Assembly: GCF_016827595.1 (NCBI RefSeq)
Contig: NZ_JAECMS010000002.1
Span: forward strand, 620,001 to 684,000
Origin: Luteirhabdus pelagi
GTDB lineage: Bacteria > Bacteroidota > Bacteroidia > Flavobacteriales > Flavobacteriaceae
DNA length: 64,000 nt
Direction of reading: 5' to 3'
Position numbers and translations under genes: made by a program. Position 1 is the stretch's first letter. Each line of letters opens with the position of its first letter. Shown here one piece after another: positions 43,411 to 52,503 of the stretch. A model generated the notes under the pieces. That model did not search any database, had not been told where the DNA came from, and was given only the letters and a program-made list of their open reading frames with translations.

Positions 43411-43637
43411 TGAACCAAAACTACGAAATTTTTCCTACCCCACCACTATAAAAATTAAAAATTAAACGAATTGAAGTATATATAACCAACTGATTTACTG
43501 TTAACTATAGCTATTTAAGATAAGTTTGACGTTCGCCTTAACATTTCGGCCGAAGTAAAGAGGGAAATATAGCCGTTAAAGTATTGCAAAGAATTCCCCT
43601 GACATACCGTAACACCTTATATTTACGGGCACAACAC

Positions 43638-44873
43638 ATGCCCATGGTTCGCTGGATAATTTTTATTGCAATTTATATAGTGGTAGATATCTATGCCTAT
43701 CAAGCCTTTCGAACCCTCTCCAAAAGCAATTGGTTGCTATCGGCCTATATTTTGGTTTCGCTATTTCTGTTAGGAAGCCTTATCTATCAATTGGAGTTTA
43801 ACGATTCTACCCGTACCATGACACCCGCTCGGATGTATGTGTTCGGCTTCTTCCTTGCCATTTTTGTGCCGAAACTATTGGTGGTATTGGTAATGGCGTT
43901 GGAAGATATAATTCGCCTCTTTGTAGGATTGTTCTCAAAATTTGGGGGGAATGAAGCCTCCTTTTATATGCCATCCCGAAGAACCTTCGTTAGCACTATA
44001 GCCCTTACCTTGGCAGCCATTCCCTTTGCATCTTTACTGTATGGAATGTACCGTGGAAAGTATAATTATCAAGTATTGAAATACGCCTTGGAGTTCGACG
44101 ACCTACCCGAAGCCTTCGATGGCTATACGCTTACACAGATCAGTGATATCCATAGCGGAAGTTTCGATAATGAAGAAAAAGTGAAGTATGCCGTCAACTT
44201 GGTAAATGAACAAAAAAGCGATATGATTCTTTTTACGGGCGATTTGGTAAATAACCTCGCCAGTGAAATGGACAATTGGCAGTCGGTCTTTTCTGAATTG
44301 AACGCAACCGATGGTATCTATTCCGTACTAGGAAACCATGATTATGGCGATTATATCGAATGGTCTTCCCGCGAAGCACAGGCTGAAAACTTAGAACGCT
44401 TAAAAAACATGCAGCGTGATATGGGATGGGAGTTGTTGTTGAATGAAAACCGAACCATTTCAAAAAACGGGGAAACCATAAAATTGATCGGAGTTGAAAA
44501 TTGGGGTGCCGGTGGCTTTAAAAAAGCAGGCGATTTAGAAAAAGCGTGTGAAGGGGTTGAAGAAACCGACTTTAAAATCCTGATGAGTCACGATCCGTCC
44601 CACTGGCAGGCGCAAGTGAAGGAGCACCCAAAAAATATTCAACTTACGCTTAGCGGACATACCCACGGTATGCAATTTGGAATTGAAATCCCAGGCCTTA
44701 TAAAATGGAGTCCCGTTAAGTATCGCTATGAAAACTGGGCCGGACTGTATGAAGAACTCGGACGCTTTATCCACGTGAACAGAGGATTTGGCTATTTGGG
44801 CTATCCAGGTCGCGTCGGAATGTGGCCGGAAATTACGGTCCTAACCTTGAAAAAGAAACGCAATACTGCTTAA
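43638..44873 (+). CDS. Membrane-anchored metallophosphoesterase (YkuE/YaeI-like)
   Basis: A calcineurin-fold phosphoesterase with four hydrophobic segments in the first ~150 residues (MVRWIIFIAIYIVVDIYA, about 1-20, then three more). The catalytic domain follows with QISDIHSG, FTGDLVNN, GNHDYGDY, SHDPSHW and SGHTHGMQFG, the complete metal-site set. The start is set at ATG 43638; ATG 43644 (MVRW) is equally possible, while a TTG at 43584 would add 18 unlikely residues. Proteins of this layout are predicted inner-membrane phosphohydrolases of unknown substrate. Confidence 0.9.
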   Translation: MPMVRWIIFIAIYIVVDIYAYQAFRTLSKSNWLLSAYILVSLFLLGSLIYQLEFNDSTRTMTPARMYVFGFFLAIFVPKLLVVLVMALEDIIRLFVGLFSKFGGNEASFYMPSRRTFVSTIALTLAAIPFASLLYGMYRGKYNYQVLKYALEFDDLPEAFDGYTLTQISDIHSGSFDNEEKVKYAVNLVNEQKSDMILFTGDLVNNLASEMDNWQSVFSELNATDGIYSVLGNHDYGDYIEWSSREAQAENLERLKNMQRDMGWELLLNENRTISKNGETIKLIGVENWGAGGFKKAGDLEKACEGVEETDFKILMSHDPSHWQAQVKEHPKNIQLTLSGHTHGMQFGIEIPGLIKWSPVKYRYENWAGLYEELGRFIHVNRGFGYLGYPGRVGMWPEITVLTLKKKRNTA

Positions 44874-44887
44874 TAACAGGGAAATAC

Positions 44888-44895
44888 TATATTTG
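44888..44895 (+). promoter_or_regulatory. -7 element TATATTTG upstream of the thioredoxin-like gene
   Basis: TATATTTG matches TAnnTTTG. The TTG at 44904 would lie at or just after the transcription start, which favours the ATG at 44928 as initiation codon. Confidence 0.5.
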
Positions 44896-44927
44896 TATTA
44901 GCTTTGACTACTGAAAACGCTACACAT

Positions 44928-45230
44928 ATGTCAAAATTTGGCGAACTAATCGAAACCAAAATGCCCGTACTGCTAGACTTCTATGCAGAATGGGACGAAG
45001 CCTCAAAAGAAATGCATCCCGTCCTACGCGACGTAGCTGCTGCTTTGGGCGATAAGGCACGTGTTATTAAAATCGATGTCGATAAAAATCAGGAATTGGC
45101 GGAGGCACTTCGTATCAAAGGCCTTCCTACCTTTATGATCTATAAGAATGGCGAAATGAAATGGCGCCAAAGTGGCGAACAGGATGCCAACACCCTTATC
45201 GGTCTCGTCAAGGAATACGTGAAACAATAG
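44928..45230 (+). CDS. Thioredoxin-fold protein lacking the active-site cysteines
   Basis: The 100-residue sequence is clearly a thioredoxin: the PVLLDFYAEWDEASKEMHP segment aligns with PVLVDFWAAWCGPCRMVGP of trxA, and the cis-proline loop KGLPTFMIYKNGE is kept. WCGPC is replaced by WDEAS and the protein has no cysteine at all, so it cannot do dithiol exchange. It may be a binding or chaperone module. The start is ATG 44928, supported by the upstream -7 element. Confidence 0.88.
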   Translation: MSKFGELIETKMPVLLDFYAEWDEASKEMHPVLRDVAAALGDKARVIKIDVDKNQELAEALRIKGLPTFMIYKNGEMKWRQSGEQDANTLIGLVKEYVKQ

Positions 45231-45321
45231 GCCTCGACTGAAGGTTTAAATATTTCGTAATCTACGCGTAACCTAAAGCCCTATAGAATTTTCCAACTTG
45301 TCATATTGAAATTTGATCAAT

Positions 45322-46881
45322 ATGAAAAGTGCTCCCCTTCTTATAAGCATTCTGTTAGTCTTAATGTTGCTTTCATGCAATAAACGAAATTCAAAATATT
45401 CATCGGCTGCAACGTTCCCGACGTCAGTTTATAACGACACAAATGAAGATCAGGGTGAAATGTTAGCTCAAATGTATTGTGCTACCTGCCATCAGTACCC
45501 AGAGCCTTCATTGCTTGATAAAAATACCTGGAAGGAATTTATTCTCCCACGTATGGGGTATATGTATGGTATTTATAAGGATTCCACCGAGCGTGAAGCC
45601 TTGTTCGAACAAAATGAGGGTGGTGTAATCGTCCGTCAACGAAATCTCTTCCCGAAGCGACAGCGTATGCACGATACAATTTGGGAGGCTATTACCAATT
45701 TCTATCTCAAAAAGGCTCCGGAATCAATAACATCACCTAAAAAGAAGAATATCACTATGGATCTTTCGCAGTTTCAACCCATCTTTCCGCAGCAGAAAGT
45801 ACCCATGCCTAGCAGCACCTTTGTCGAGTTTTCCGACCGAGGAACCTTATATTTGGGCGATGCCGCCACCAAGAGCTTTTCAGAGTTTTCAACCGATTTA
45901 CAATTGTTGAATACCGGAAACGTTCAAGAAGGAGCGGTTTCATTATATGAGGGTGAAGATGATTTTTGGCTGACCGTTATGGGAAGTTTTTCACCTACCG
46001 ATGCCCCTAAAGGATTTATTGCTACACTTCCGAAGAATAAAGGCGAAAGTAGTGTTCCCATCAAAGACCTGCAACGCCCCGTCCATAGCAGTTATGGCGA
46101 TATTGATAACGATGGCGATACCGATGTTATCGTATGCGAATTTGGCAAATGGACAGGTGGACTTTCGCTTTTCAGAAATGTTGGGAACGGAATGTATTCA
46201 AAATCTACGTTGCTTCCCACACCTGGAGCTATTAAAGCGTATTTGAGAGATATGGATAGCGATGGCGATTTAGATGTGGTAGCACTTTTTGCTCAGGGAG
46301 ACGAGGGCATCGATATCTTTTACAATTATGGTGAAGGACAGTTCGATCGGAAACGCGTGTTGAAGTTTCATCCATCCATGGGGTCTAGCTTTTTTGATCT
46401 TATCGATTATTACAACGACGGACATTTGGACATTCTGTATACTGCGGGCGACAATGCCGATTATGCTCCGGTAATGAAGCCTTGGCATGGGGTGTATGTG
46501 TATTTGAATGACGGGGAGAATACATTTTCAGAAGAACTCTTTCTTCATCTAAACGGTGCCTATAATGCCGTTGTAAACGATTTTGATGGTGATGGCGATA
46601 GTGATATTGCGGCTATTTCCTTTTTTCCAGATTGGCAGAACACCCCAGAGGAAGGTTTCGTCTATTTTAAAAATGAAGGCAATAGCTTTTCACAGCATAC
46701 CTTTCCTGAAGTGAACAAAGGCCGATGGGTTGTGATGGATGCTTCCGATTATGATAAGGATGGCGATGTCGATTTAGTCTTAGGTTCACTCGCTTTTGAA
46801 GTCGTACCAAAAATGGGTTATGTCGAAAAATGGATCGAGGAGGGCATTCCGTTTGTAGTGCTTCAGAATACGCAATATTGA
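45322..46881 (+). CDS. FG-GAP/VCBS-repeat lipoprotein with N-terminal c-type haem site
   Basis: The 519-residue lipoprotein (lipobox LLSC, Cys19; start ATG 45322) has a CATCH haem c motif at residues 53-57 with a possible Met ligand in PRMGYMYG. The C-terminal two-thirds hold five Ca-binding FG-GAP/VCBS repeats: DIDNDGDTD, DMDSDGDLD, DYYNDGHLD, DFDGDGDSD and DYDKDGDVD, which form a propeller. Such haem-propeller fusions are found on the surface of Bacteroidota; the electron partner is unknown. It is followed by a PhoX-like and a MauG-like gene. Confidence 0.85.
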   Translation: MKSAPLLISILLVLMLLSCNKRNSKYSSAATFPTSVYNDTNEDQGEMLAQMYCATCHQYPEPSLLDKNTWKEFILPRMGYMYGIYKDSTEREALFEQNEGGVIVRQRNLFPKRQRMHDTIWEAITNFYLKKAPESITSPKKKNITMDLSQFQPIFPQQKVPMPSSTFVEFSDRGTLYLGDAATKSFSEFSTDLQLLNTGNVQEGAVSLYEGEDDFWLTVMGSFSPTDAPKGFIATLPKNKGESSVPIKDLQRPVHSSYGDIDNDGDTDVIVCEFGKWTGGLSLFRNVGNGMYSKSTLLPTPGAIKAYLRDMDSDGDLDVVALFAQGDEGIDIFYNYGEGQFDRKRVLKFHPSMGSSFFDLIDYYNDGHLDILYTAGDNADYAPVMKPWHGVYVYLNDGENTFSEELFLHLNGAYNAVVNDFDGDGDSDIAAISFFPDWQNTPEEGFVYFKNEGNSFSQHTFPEVNKGRWVVMDASDYDKDGDVDLVLGSLAFEVVPKMGYVEKWIEEGIPFVVLQNTQY

Positions 46882-47182
46882 AAAAATGCTATTTAGAAGA
46901 GGTCTACATAAATCGTAAAATACGGTTCTTAACATTGCTTCAATCACTTTGGCACTTTTCATAAGCCGTTGTAAAACAAAAGACTTTTGAGAAACTTTCT
47001 AATAGACGCGCTACGCTTCATTTTATTGAAAAGTTAAAAATCCTACCACTTCGAAACGTTGCGCTAAAAGTTTCGTAACACGCCTAACATTCAGGTTAAG
47101 ATTGCTTCACTTTCACACAAAAAAAACCTAACAACCGCATTCTAGCTTTGGGATACAAATTGTAAAACCAAACTTAGAAACA
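46882..47182. other. Gene-free stretch before the PhoX-like gene
   Basis: About 300 AT-rich bases without a reading frame. The only structure seen is an inverted repeat CGAAAC (47052-47057) and GTTTCG (47070-47075). No convincing TAnnTTTG promoter box was found. Confidence 0.4.
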
Positions 47183-49030
47183 ATGAAAACAAAATTACTG
47201 GCTATCTTTTCTCTAGCTGTATCGGCAATCGCGGTTGCCCAAAACGAATTTCCTTCCGTAGTCGTAGAAACCGACTGGGAAGCAACCGAAGTAGTAGTAC
47301 CACCATCGCCTTTTCAATACCAAGTATTGTTTATAGGAAGTGAGGATATGGTACAAACAGGAATTAATGAAGAAGTTCCTGCAAAACAATGGCACGACTT
47401 TATCGGCTTTACGCCTTTAACAGCTGAAGACTGTGTGGACGATCCCAACGCCATTGGTTGGGCTTCTGTAAACCACGAAATGATTCTTTCCGATGATAAA
47501 ATCGGAGATGGTGGTGGAATGACCGCTTTCCTTTTGGGAAGAAATCCATCGAATGACGAACTATATGTTATTCCTCAGACCTTAACCGATGGTCGTTCTG
47601 GCGATTTCTTCAACGTAGATTTCTCTGCGGTTGGTGAAACGGGAATGAACTGTGGCGGTATCAACTCTAACATCGATGGACGTATCTGGACGGCTGAAGA
47701 GTGGTTCCGTACGAATAACGAAAGTATCTATGATGGTGGAAACGGGGTTCGCGATACTACCGATTATACTATTAAGTATACCCAATTTGAAATGGCGAAC
47801 TTCCAAACCATTCCAAAGTACCAGAACTTTAACTGGATGGTTGAAATCGATCCACGTGCTGCAAAGGCGGTTCGTAAGCAATACAACTGGGGACGTCAGC
47901 CGTTCGAAGGCGGTACCGTTGCTAACGATAACCAAACCGTTTATATGGGTGCCGATGCAACTCCTGGTTTCTTCACCAAATTCGTAGCCGATACGCCTGG
48001 CGATTTTACCGAAGGGACTACCTATGTGTATAAGCACGATGCTGGTGGCGATCCTTGGGTTGAAATCGATAACGAAGACTTCACCAAGATGTTGAATTTT
48101 GGAGATGAAGCAGTTTCAGCAGGTGCTACCATGTTCAACCGTTTGGAGTGGGTAACCATCGACAAGACCACAGGTAAAATTTATATGACCGAAACAGGTC
48201 GTGATAACCCTGCAGGTAGCTGGGAAGGTGAAGCAGCCGATGGTGCTGTTTACGCGCCACACCATATTCAGCGTGCTACCGATCAAGGAGTATCAGGCCC
48301 CGGCGATGCCGACTATTGGGATTACTATGGTCGTGTGTTGGAATACGATCCAGCTACTGGTGAAGTAAACATCTATGTTGAAGGCGGTCCGTATTTCGAA
48401 ACGAGCCCAGCATTGGATGACTACCCAAACAAGCATCTTTCGAATCCTGATGGTCTAAATATGCTCTATGTGAATGTTGCAGGTGAAGACAAGCGCTATA
48501 TGTTAATCAACGAGGATTTGAACGGAACTTCCTTCGGCCGTACGCCACTGGAGTATCCTAACGACCGTATGTGTGAAATGTACATCTTGGATATGGACGT
48601 AGAAAACCCTGGTATTGATGATTTAATCCGTCTTACCCAAACGCCACGTGGCGCTGAAATTACAGGAGCTTGTGCCACGACGGATGGAAAGTCAGTGTTG
48701 GTAAACTCTCAGCACCCTGATACTTCAAACCCATTCCCGTACAACAATTCCTTAACCTTCGCTATTACAGGATTTGACGATTCAGGTGCGATAGCTACCT
48801 TATCTGCTCCTGAATTCGATGAGGATGCAACGGGATTTGTGATCTATCCGAACCCAACAGAGCGTATCGTATACTTCAATCAAGTTTCTGATGTTGCACT
48901 TTATAATATTTCTGGTCAGCGTATCGCGGTGTACCGAAATGTAAAGTCTATCGATATTTCAGGACTTGCCACTGGAACCTACCTACTTCGTAATGGAGAA
49001 GGAGAGACCAAAAAACTTTTGATTAAGTAA
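47183..49030 (+). CDS. PhoX-like (DUF839) protein with T9SS sorting domain
   Basis: A 615-residue secreted protein with signal peptide (MKTKLLAIFSLAVSAIAVAQ). The central part matches the DUF839/PhoX propeller family: IGWASVNHEMI, KYNWGRQPFEGGT-type loop, FNRLEWVTIDKTTGKIYMTETG (about residues 319-340), LSNPDGLNMLYVN and TPRGAEITGA. PhoX enzymes are Ca/Fe-dependent alkaline phosphatases, but many DUF839 proteins are uncharacterised. The last ~75 residues (FVIYPNPTERI ... TKKLLIK) are a type A T9SS C-terminal domain, so it is exported to the surface. Confidence 0.85.
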   Translation: MKTKLLAIFSLAVSAIAVAQNEFPSVVVETDWEATEVVVPPSPFQYQVLFIGSEDMVQTGINEEVPAKQWHDFIGFTPLTAEDCVDDPNAIGWASVNHEMILSDDKIGDGGGMTAFLLGRNPSNDELYVIPQTLTDGRSGDFFNVDFSAVGETGMNCGGINSNIDGRIWTAEEWFRTNNESIYDGGNGVRDTTDYTIKYTQFEMANFQTIPKYQNFNWMVEIDPRAAKAVRKQYNWGRQPFEGGTVANDNQTVYMGADATPGFFTKFVADTPGDFTEGTTYVYKHDAGGDPWVEIDNEDFTKMLNFGDEAVSAGATMFNRLEWVTIDKTTGKIYMTETGRDNPAGSWEGEAADGAVYAPHHIQRATDQGVSGPGDADYWDYYGRVLEYDPATGEVNIYVEGGPYFETSPALDDYPNKHLSNPDGLNMLYVNVAGEDKRYMLINEDLNGTSFGRTPLEYPNDRMCEMYILDMDVENPGIDDLIRLTQTPRGAEITGACATTDGKSVLVNSQHPDTSNPFPYNNSLTFAITGFDDSGAIATLSAPEFDEDATGFVIYPNPTERIVYFNQVSDVALYNISGQRIAVYRNVKSIDISGLATGTYLLRNGEGETKKLLIK

Positions 49031-49049
49031 AATATATCTTAAGTCAGTT

Positions 49050-49124
49050 TGTCTGTTCGAGCGCAGTCGAGAACTACCACAGGTATAATCATGCCAACAG
49101 GTTTCGACTGCGCTCAACCAGACA
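49050..49124. repeat. Inverted pair of the TTCGACTGCGCTC element
   Basis: TTCGAGCGCAGTCGAGAA (49055-49072) and, inverted, TTTCGACTGCGCTCAA (49102-49117), with matching TGTCTG/CAGACA flanks, can fold into a long hairpin in the gap between two genes. From memory, this motif is a common dispersed intergenic repeat of flavobacteria. It may also serve as a terminator of the PhoX-like gene. Confidence 0.7.
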
Positions 49125-49157
49125 TATTTAAAGTCATATACAGTATTATTTCCCATC

Positions 49158-51095
49158 ATGCGAACCGATTCCCTTTTATTACTCTTCAGCCTATCCATTT
49201 GCGGTATTCTTATCTGGGCTAGCAAGCATTCAACGCCTTCTTCAACCTATACCGCCAAGGCTATTGGTCCTATAAACCAAAAATTTCAAAAAGAATTACA
49301 GGAATTCACCAACGAAACCGCAACCTTCAAGGAAGCGACAGTGTTGTATTCCAATCAGACCCTTTCAGAAGAAAAACTTCACCAAAAGTACCACCAGCTT
49401 CGTCAGGCTTTTAAGAAAATAGAATTTCTAGTAGAATATCTCGATAAGGAAGCGTTCGATAAAACCTTAAACGGTGCACCACTTCCCAAGCCGGAACCAA
49501 AGGTTAGCGACTTTGCCATTCTTCAACCTAAAGGCCTTCAGGTAATCGATGAATTGATGGCGGAACCTTCAGCGGATAATGAAGCACTGCTGGAAATGGC
49601 GAGCAAACTGAACCAAGACACCAAAAAAATATATGCTTTTCTAAAACCTCGGAAGATTACCGACCGGCAGTTTTTTGAAGCGTCACGTCAAGCGATCATC
49701 CGATTGATTACCTTGGGAATTACTGGGTTTGATACGCCGGGTACATTAAAAGGAGTAACAGATGCTTCAACGGTATTAAACACCCAAAAACAATACTTTA
49801 CCTTTTATAAAAAGGAACTTTCAAATGTGGCGCGACCTGCATTGCTGACCGATATTCAAAATACAATTGAAAAAGGCCTTCAACAAACGGAAAAGGCAAC
49901 CTTTGAAGATTTCAACCGCGTTACTTTTATTCAGCACATTGGAACCCCTATCTATAAAAACATTCGGGAAATTCACCGTGCGCTCGGGTATGAAACCATC
50001 GATGAGGTTTCCAAATATCCGCTAGCTGTAAACTATGAGGCCGAGCAGTTGTTCTCCAAGGATTTTTTGAATGATTTCTATTATGTGAGTATTCCGCAAG
50101 GCGATACATTCGATGACCTGGCTGCCTTGGGAAAATTACTGTTTTACGATCCCGTACTGTCGAACGATAACAAAATGTCATGCGCGAGCTGCCATAAGCC
50201 CGAGAAGGCCTTTACCGATGGACTGGCAACGAGCCTTTCCAATAATGGAAAGCCGCTGAAGCGAAATAGCATGACCTTAAATTACTCGGTTTATGCCTCT
50301 GGCTTTTTTCACGACTTACGGGCGAAGCGATTGGAAGACCAATTCGAGCATGTGGTGTTGAATCCAGAGGAATTCAATAGTGAATATCGCGCCATTATGG
50401 AAAAACTGAACGAAAGTGACACCTATCGGCAATTGTTTCAAAAGGCATTCCCAAATCAGCCAAATCCTATAAAATCACATACCATCGATTATGCCTTAAC
50501 CACTTATGTAATGAAGTTGAATAGCTTCGATAGTAAGATCGATCAGTTTTTTCAAGGTGAAATTGAAGCCTTATCGGCTTCAGAAGAAAGAGGTTTCAAC
50601 TTATTTGCAGGAAAGGCTGCCTGTGCAACCTGTCATTTTATCCCCACTTTTTCAGGCTTGGTGCCGCCGTTATATGTCGACACCGAATCTGAAGTCTTGG
50701 GCGTTCCCGATACTACCGAATCGCCTGCTATTGATGATGACCTAGGACGTGTAAATAATGGATCTACCCGTGAAGTAGCACCCTTTTATGCACATTCGTT
50801 TAAAACACCAACGCTTCGAAACATCAATAAGACCGGTCCTTATATGCACAACGGTGTTTTTAATACGTTGGAAGAGGTAATGGATTTCTATAATGAAGGT
50901 GGCGGTGCTGGGCGTGGTGCCGAGATACCACACCAAACCCTTGCAGCAGATGCGTTGGATTTAACAGAAGAAGAAATCAGCAATATTATAGCTTTTATGA
51001 AAGCGCTTTCGGATACGAGTGAAGTAACCCCTCCTGATAGTTTGCCGCGTGATTTTTCTGAAAAAAACATCAACAGTCGTAAGCTGTTGAAGTAA
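49158..51095 (+). CDS. Long MauG/cytochrome c peroxidase-like protein
   Basis: A 645-residue dihaem protein with a signal or anchor at the N-terminus (LLLLFSLSICGILIWA). The C-terminal 330 residues are a standard peroxidase: haem motifs CASCH (342-346) and CATCH (489-493), followed by TPTLRNINKTGPYMHNG. The N-terminal ~300 residues are helical, have no haem motif and are not part of the normal enzyme; I do not recognise the domain (an imelysin-like helical bundle is possible). Gene order with the PhoX-like and haem/FG-GAP genes suggests a joint surface redox role. Its stop abuts that of the convergent TolC-type gene. Confidence 0.88.
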   Translation: MRTDSLLLLFSLSICGILIWASKHSTPSSTYTAKAIGPINQKFQKELQEFTNETATFKEATVLYSNQTLSEEKLHQKYHQLRQAFKKIEFLVEYLDKEAFDKTLNGAPLPKPEPKVSDFAILQPKGLQVIDELMAEPSADNEALLEMASKLNQDTKKIYAFLKPRKITDRQFFEASRQAIIRLITLGITGFDTPGTLKGVTDASTVLNTQKQYFTFYKKELSNVARPALLTDIQNTIEKGLQQTEKATFEDFNRVTFIQHIGTPIYKNIREIHRALGYETIDEVSKYPLAVNYEAEQLFSKDFLNDFYYVSIPQGDTFDDLAALGKLLFYDPVLSNDNKMSCASCHKPEKAFTDGLATSLSNNGKPLKRNSMTLNYSVYASGFFHDLRAKRLEDQFEHVVLNPEEFNSEYRAIMEKLNESDTYRQLFQKAFPNQPNPIKSHTIDYALTTYVMKLNSFDSKIDQFFQGEIEALSASEERGFNLFAGKAACATCHFIPTFSGLVPPLYVDTESEVLGVPDTTESPAIDDDLGRVNNGSTREVAPFYAHSFKTPTLRNINKTGPYMHNGVFNTLEEVMDFYNEGGGAGRGAEIPHQTLAADALDLTEEEISNIIAFMKALSDTSEVTPPDSLPRDFSEKNINSRKLLK

Positions 51096-52499
51096 TTATG
51101 GAATGGCATCGGGGTTTTGAACCGTAGTACGGAATAGATCCAATTTCGCCCGAAACCATTTGTTTTCCAAATCGATTTCCTTTAAACGGGCATCGATAAA
51201 GCGATTTTCTCGGGAAATGACTAAGAACAGTGAGCTTTCCCCCAAGTCGAATTTTCGGATTTCAGCCTCCCACAAGGTTTCGTAATTGGTCACGATATCT
51301 TGAATCACATCATACTGATCGCTATACGACTGTACCGCGGTAAACGCAGCATCCAATTTGTTGCGCAATTGAAGTTTTTCGTTTTCCAGTGTAAATTCGC
51401 CATCTTGTTCCTTCGCCTTGGCTAATTGAAGCGCACCGCGTTCTTTTCGAAGAAATATAGGAACACTCAGTTGTAAACCAGCCTTTAGGTTATCATTTAT
51501 AAACGAATTGGCCACTTCGGGGGTGGTGGTCAAAAAGTTGTAGTAGGCCGATACGTCTGGCAACAATAAATTTCTTTTGAGGCGTGTATCCAACTGCAAC
51601 TGATCCACCTTTCGCTGTACTGCTTGAATTTTAGGGTGATTGGTAATATCGATATCGTTCAACGCCAAACCGGACAATGCCAAAACGCGATCCATTTCCG
51701 AAGGTGCTACCGGAACGGGTGTAACGTCCTGCTGTAGTTCAACCGGAATGGTGTTGGAGAGCCAGAGATAGTTTGAAACTTCCAGGGCAGCCTTTCGATA
51801 GGCTAATCGAGCTGCCTCCAACGACAACTGCCTGTTTTGAAAGGTAATTTTGGCTTCCGTACTATCAATTGCGGCCATTTCACCAACTTCCGCTTGCTTC
51901 TTAATGCCTTGAAAGCGATCTTCAGCATTGGTTAAAAACGTTTCATATACCGATCGCTCTTTAAACGCTTGTAGCCAATCGATATAGGCAATAGCGGCAT
52001 CGTGTAGGATGGCATTCACCAGAATATCGCGTTCGGCCTGTGTTTGTTGTATGAATAACTTTGCTTTGCGTACGGTTGCCATACGTTTCGTCAATAGAAA
52101 TCCTTCTTTTAAGGAAAGGGAGACGCCAGCGCTATACAGACCGTCTTCAGGTACTACGTTCTGCGGATTTAAAAACTCCCCTGAGTTCTGTTCCCAAGAG
52201 GCTTTTAGTTCAATACCATACCACGTTGGAATCTTAAAACTTGTATTGAGGTTATCGTAATACTCAGTTCCTTTGAATTCCTTATTTTCATAGTCGACTT
52301 CCACCTTTGGATCGAATCCACCTCTTGCTTCCAGCAAAGAAGCTTCACTCATTTCCAATTGGAGGTTCGCCTGCTTCACCACGGGATGAAAGGCCTTTAC
52401 TTGGGCCATATACTCTTCAAATCCTAACACCTTCTCTTGTGCTAGCAAAAACGTACTGCCCAGTAAAAAACTAACGAATATGTGAAAAAGCGTTCTCAT
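51096..52499 (-). CDS. TolC-family outer-membrane channel
   Basis: The outer-membrane component of a tripartite exporter. The start is ATG 52499 (MRTLFHIFVSFLLGSTFLLAQ, signal peptide), 4 bases after the HlyD stop; an upstream codon would add 20 unlike residues. The 467-residue protein has the TolC pattern of two long helical hairpins (for example residues 170-260 and 380-450) and the repeated beta-barrel insertions. It is the last gene of the TetR-ABC-HlyD-TolC operon. Confidence 0.9.
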   Translation of the reverse strand: MRTLFHIFVSFLLGSTFLLAQEKVLGFEEYMAQVKAFHPVVKQANLQLEMSEASLLEARGGFDPKVEVDYENKEFKGTEYYDNLNTSFKIPTWYGIELKASWEQNSGEFLNPQNVVPEDGLYSAGVSLSLKEGFLLTKRMATVRKAKLFIQQTQAERDILVNAILHDAAIAYIDWLQAFKERSVYETFLTNAEDRFQGIKKQAEVGEMAAIDSTEAKITFQNRQLSLEAARLAYRKAALEVSNYLWLSNTIPVELQQDVTPVPVAPSEMDRVLALSGLALNDIDITNHPKIQAVQRKVDQLQLDTRLKRNLLLPDVSAYYNFLTTTPEVANSFINDNLKAGLQLSVPIFLRKERGALQLAKAKEQDGEFTLENEKLQLRNKLDAAFTAVQSYSDQYDVIQDIVTNYETLWEAEIRKFDLGESSLFLVISRENRFIDARLKEIDLENKWFRAKLDLFRTTVQNPDAIP

Positions 52500-52503
52500 T
52501 TCC

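Noticed and set aside
44904-44927. TTG as start of the thioredoxin-like gene
   Set aside because: It would fall at about the transcription start; the ATG at 44928 is better placed and matches the family N-terminus.
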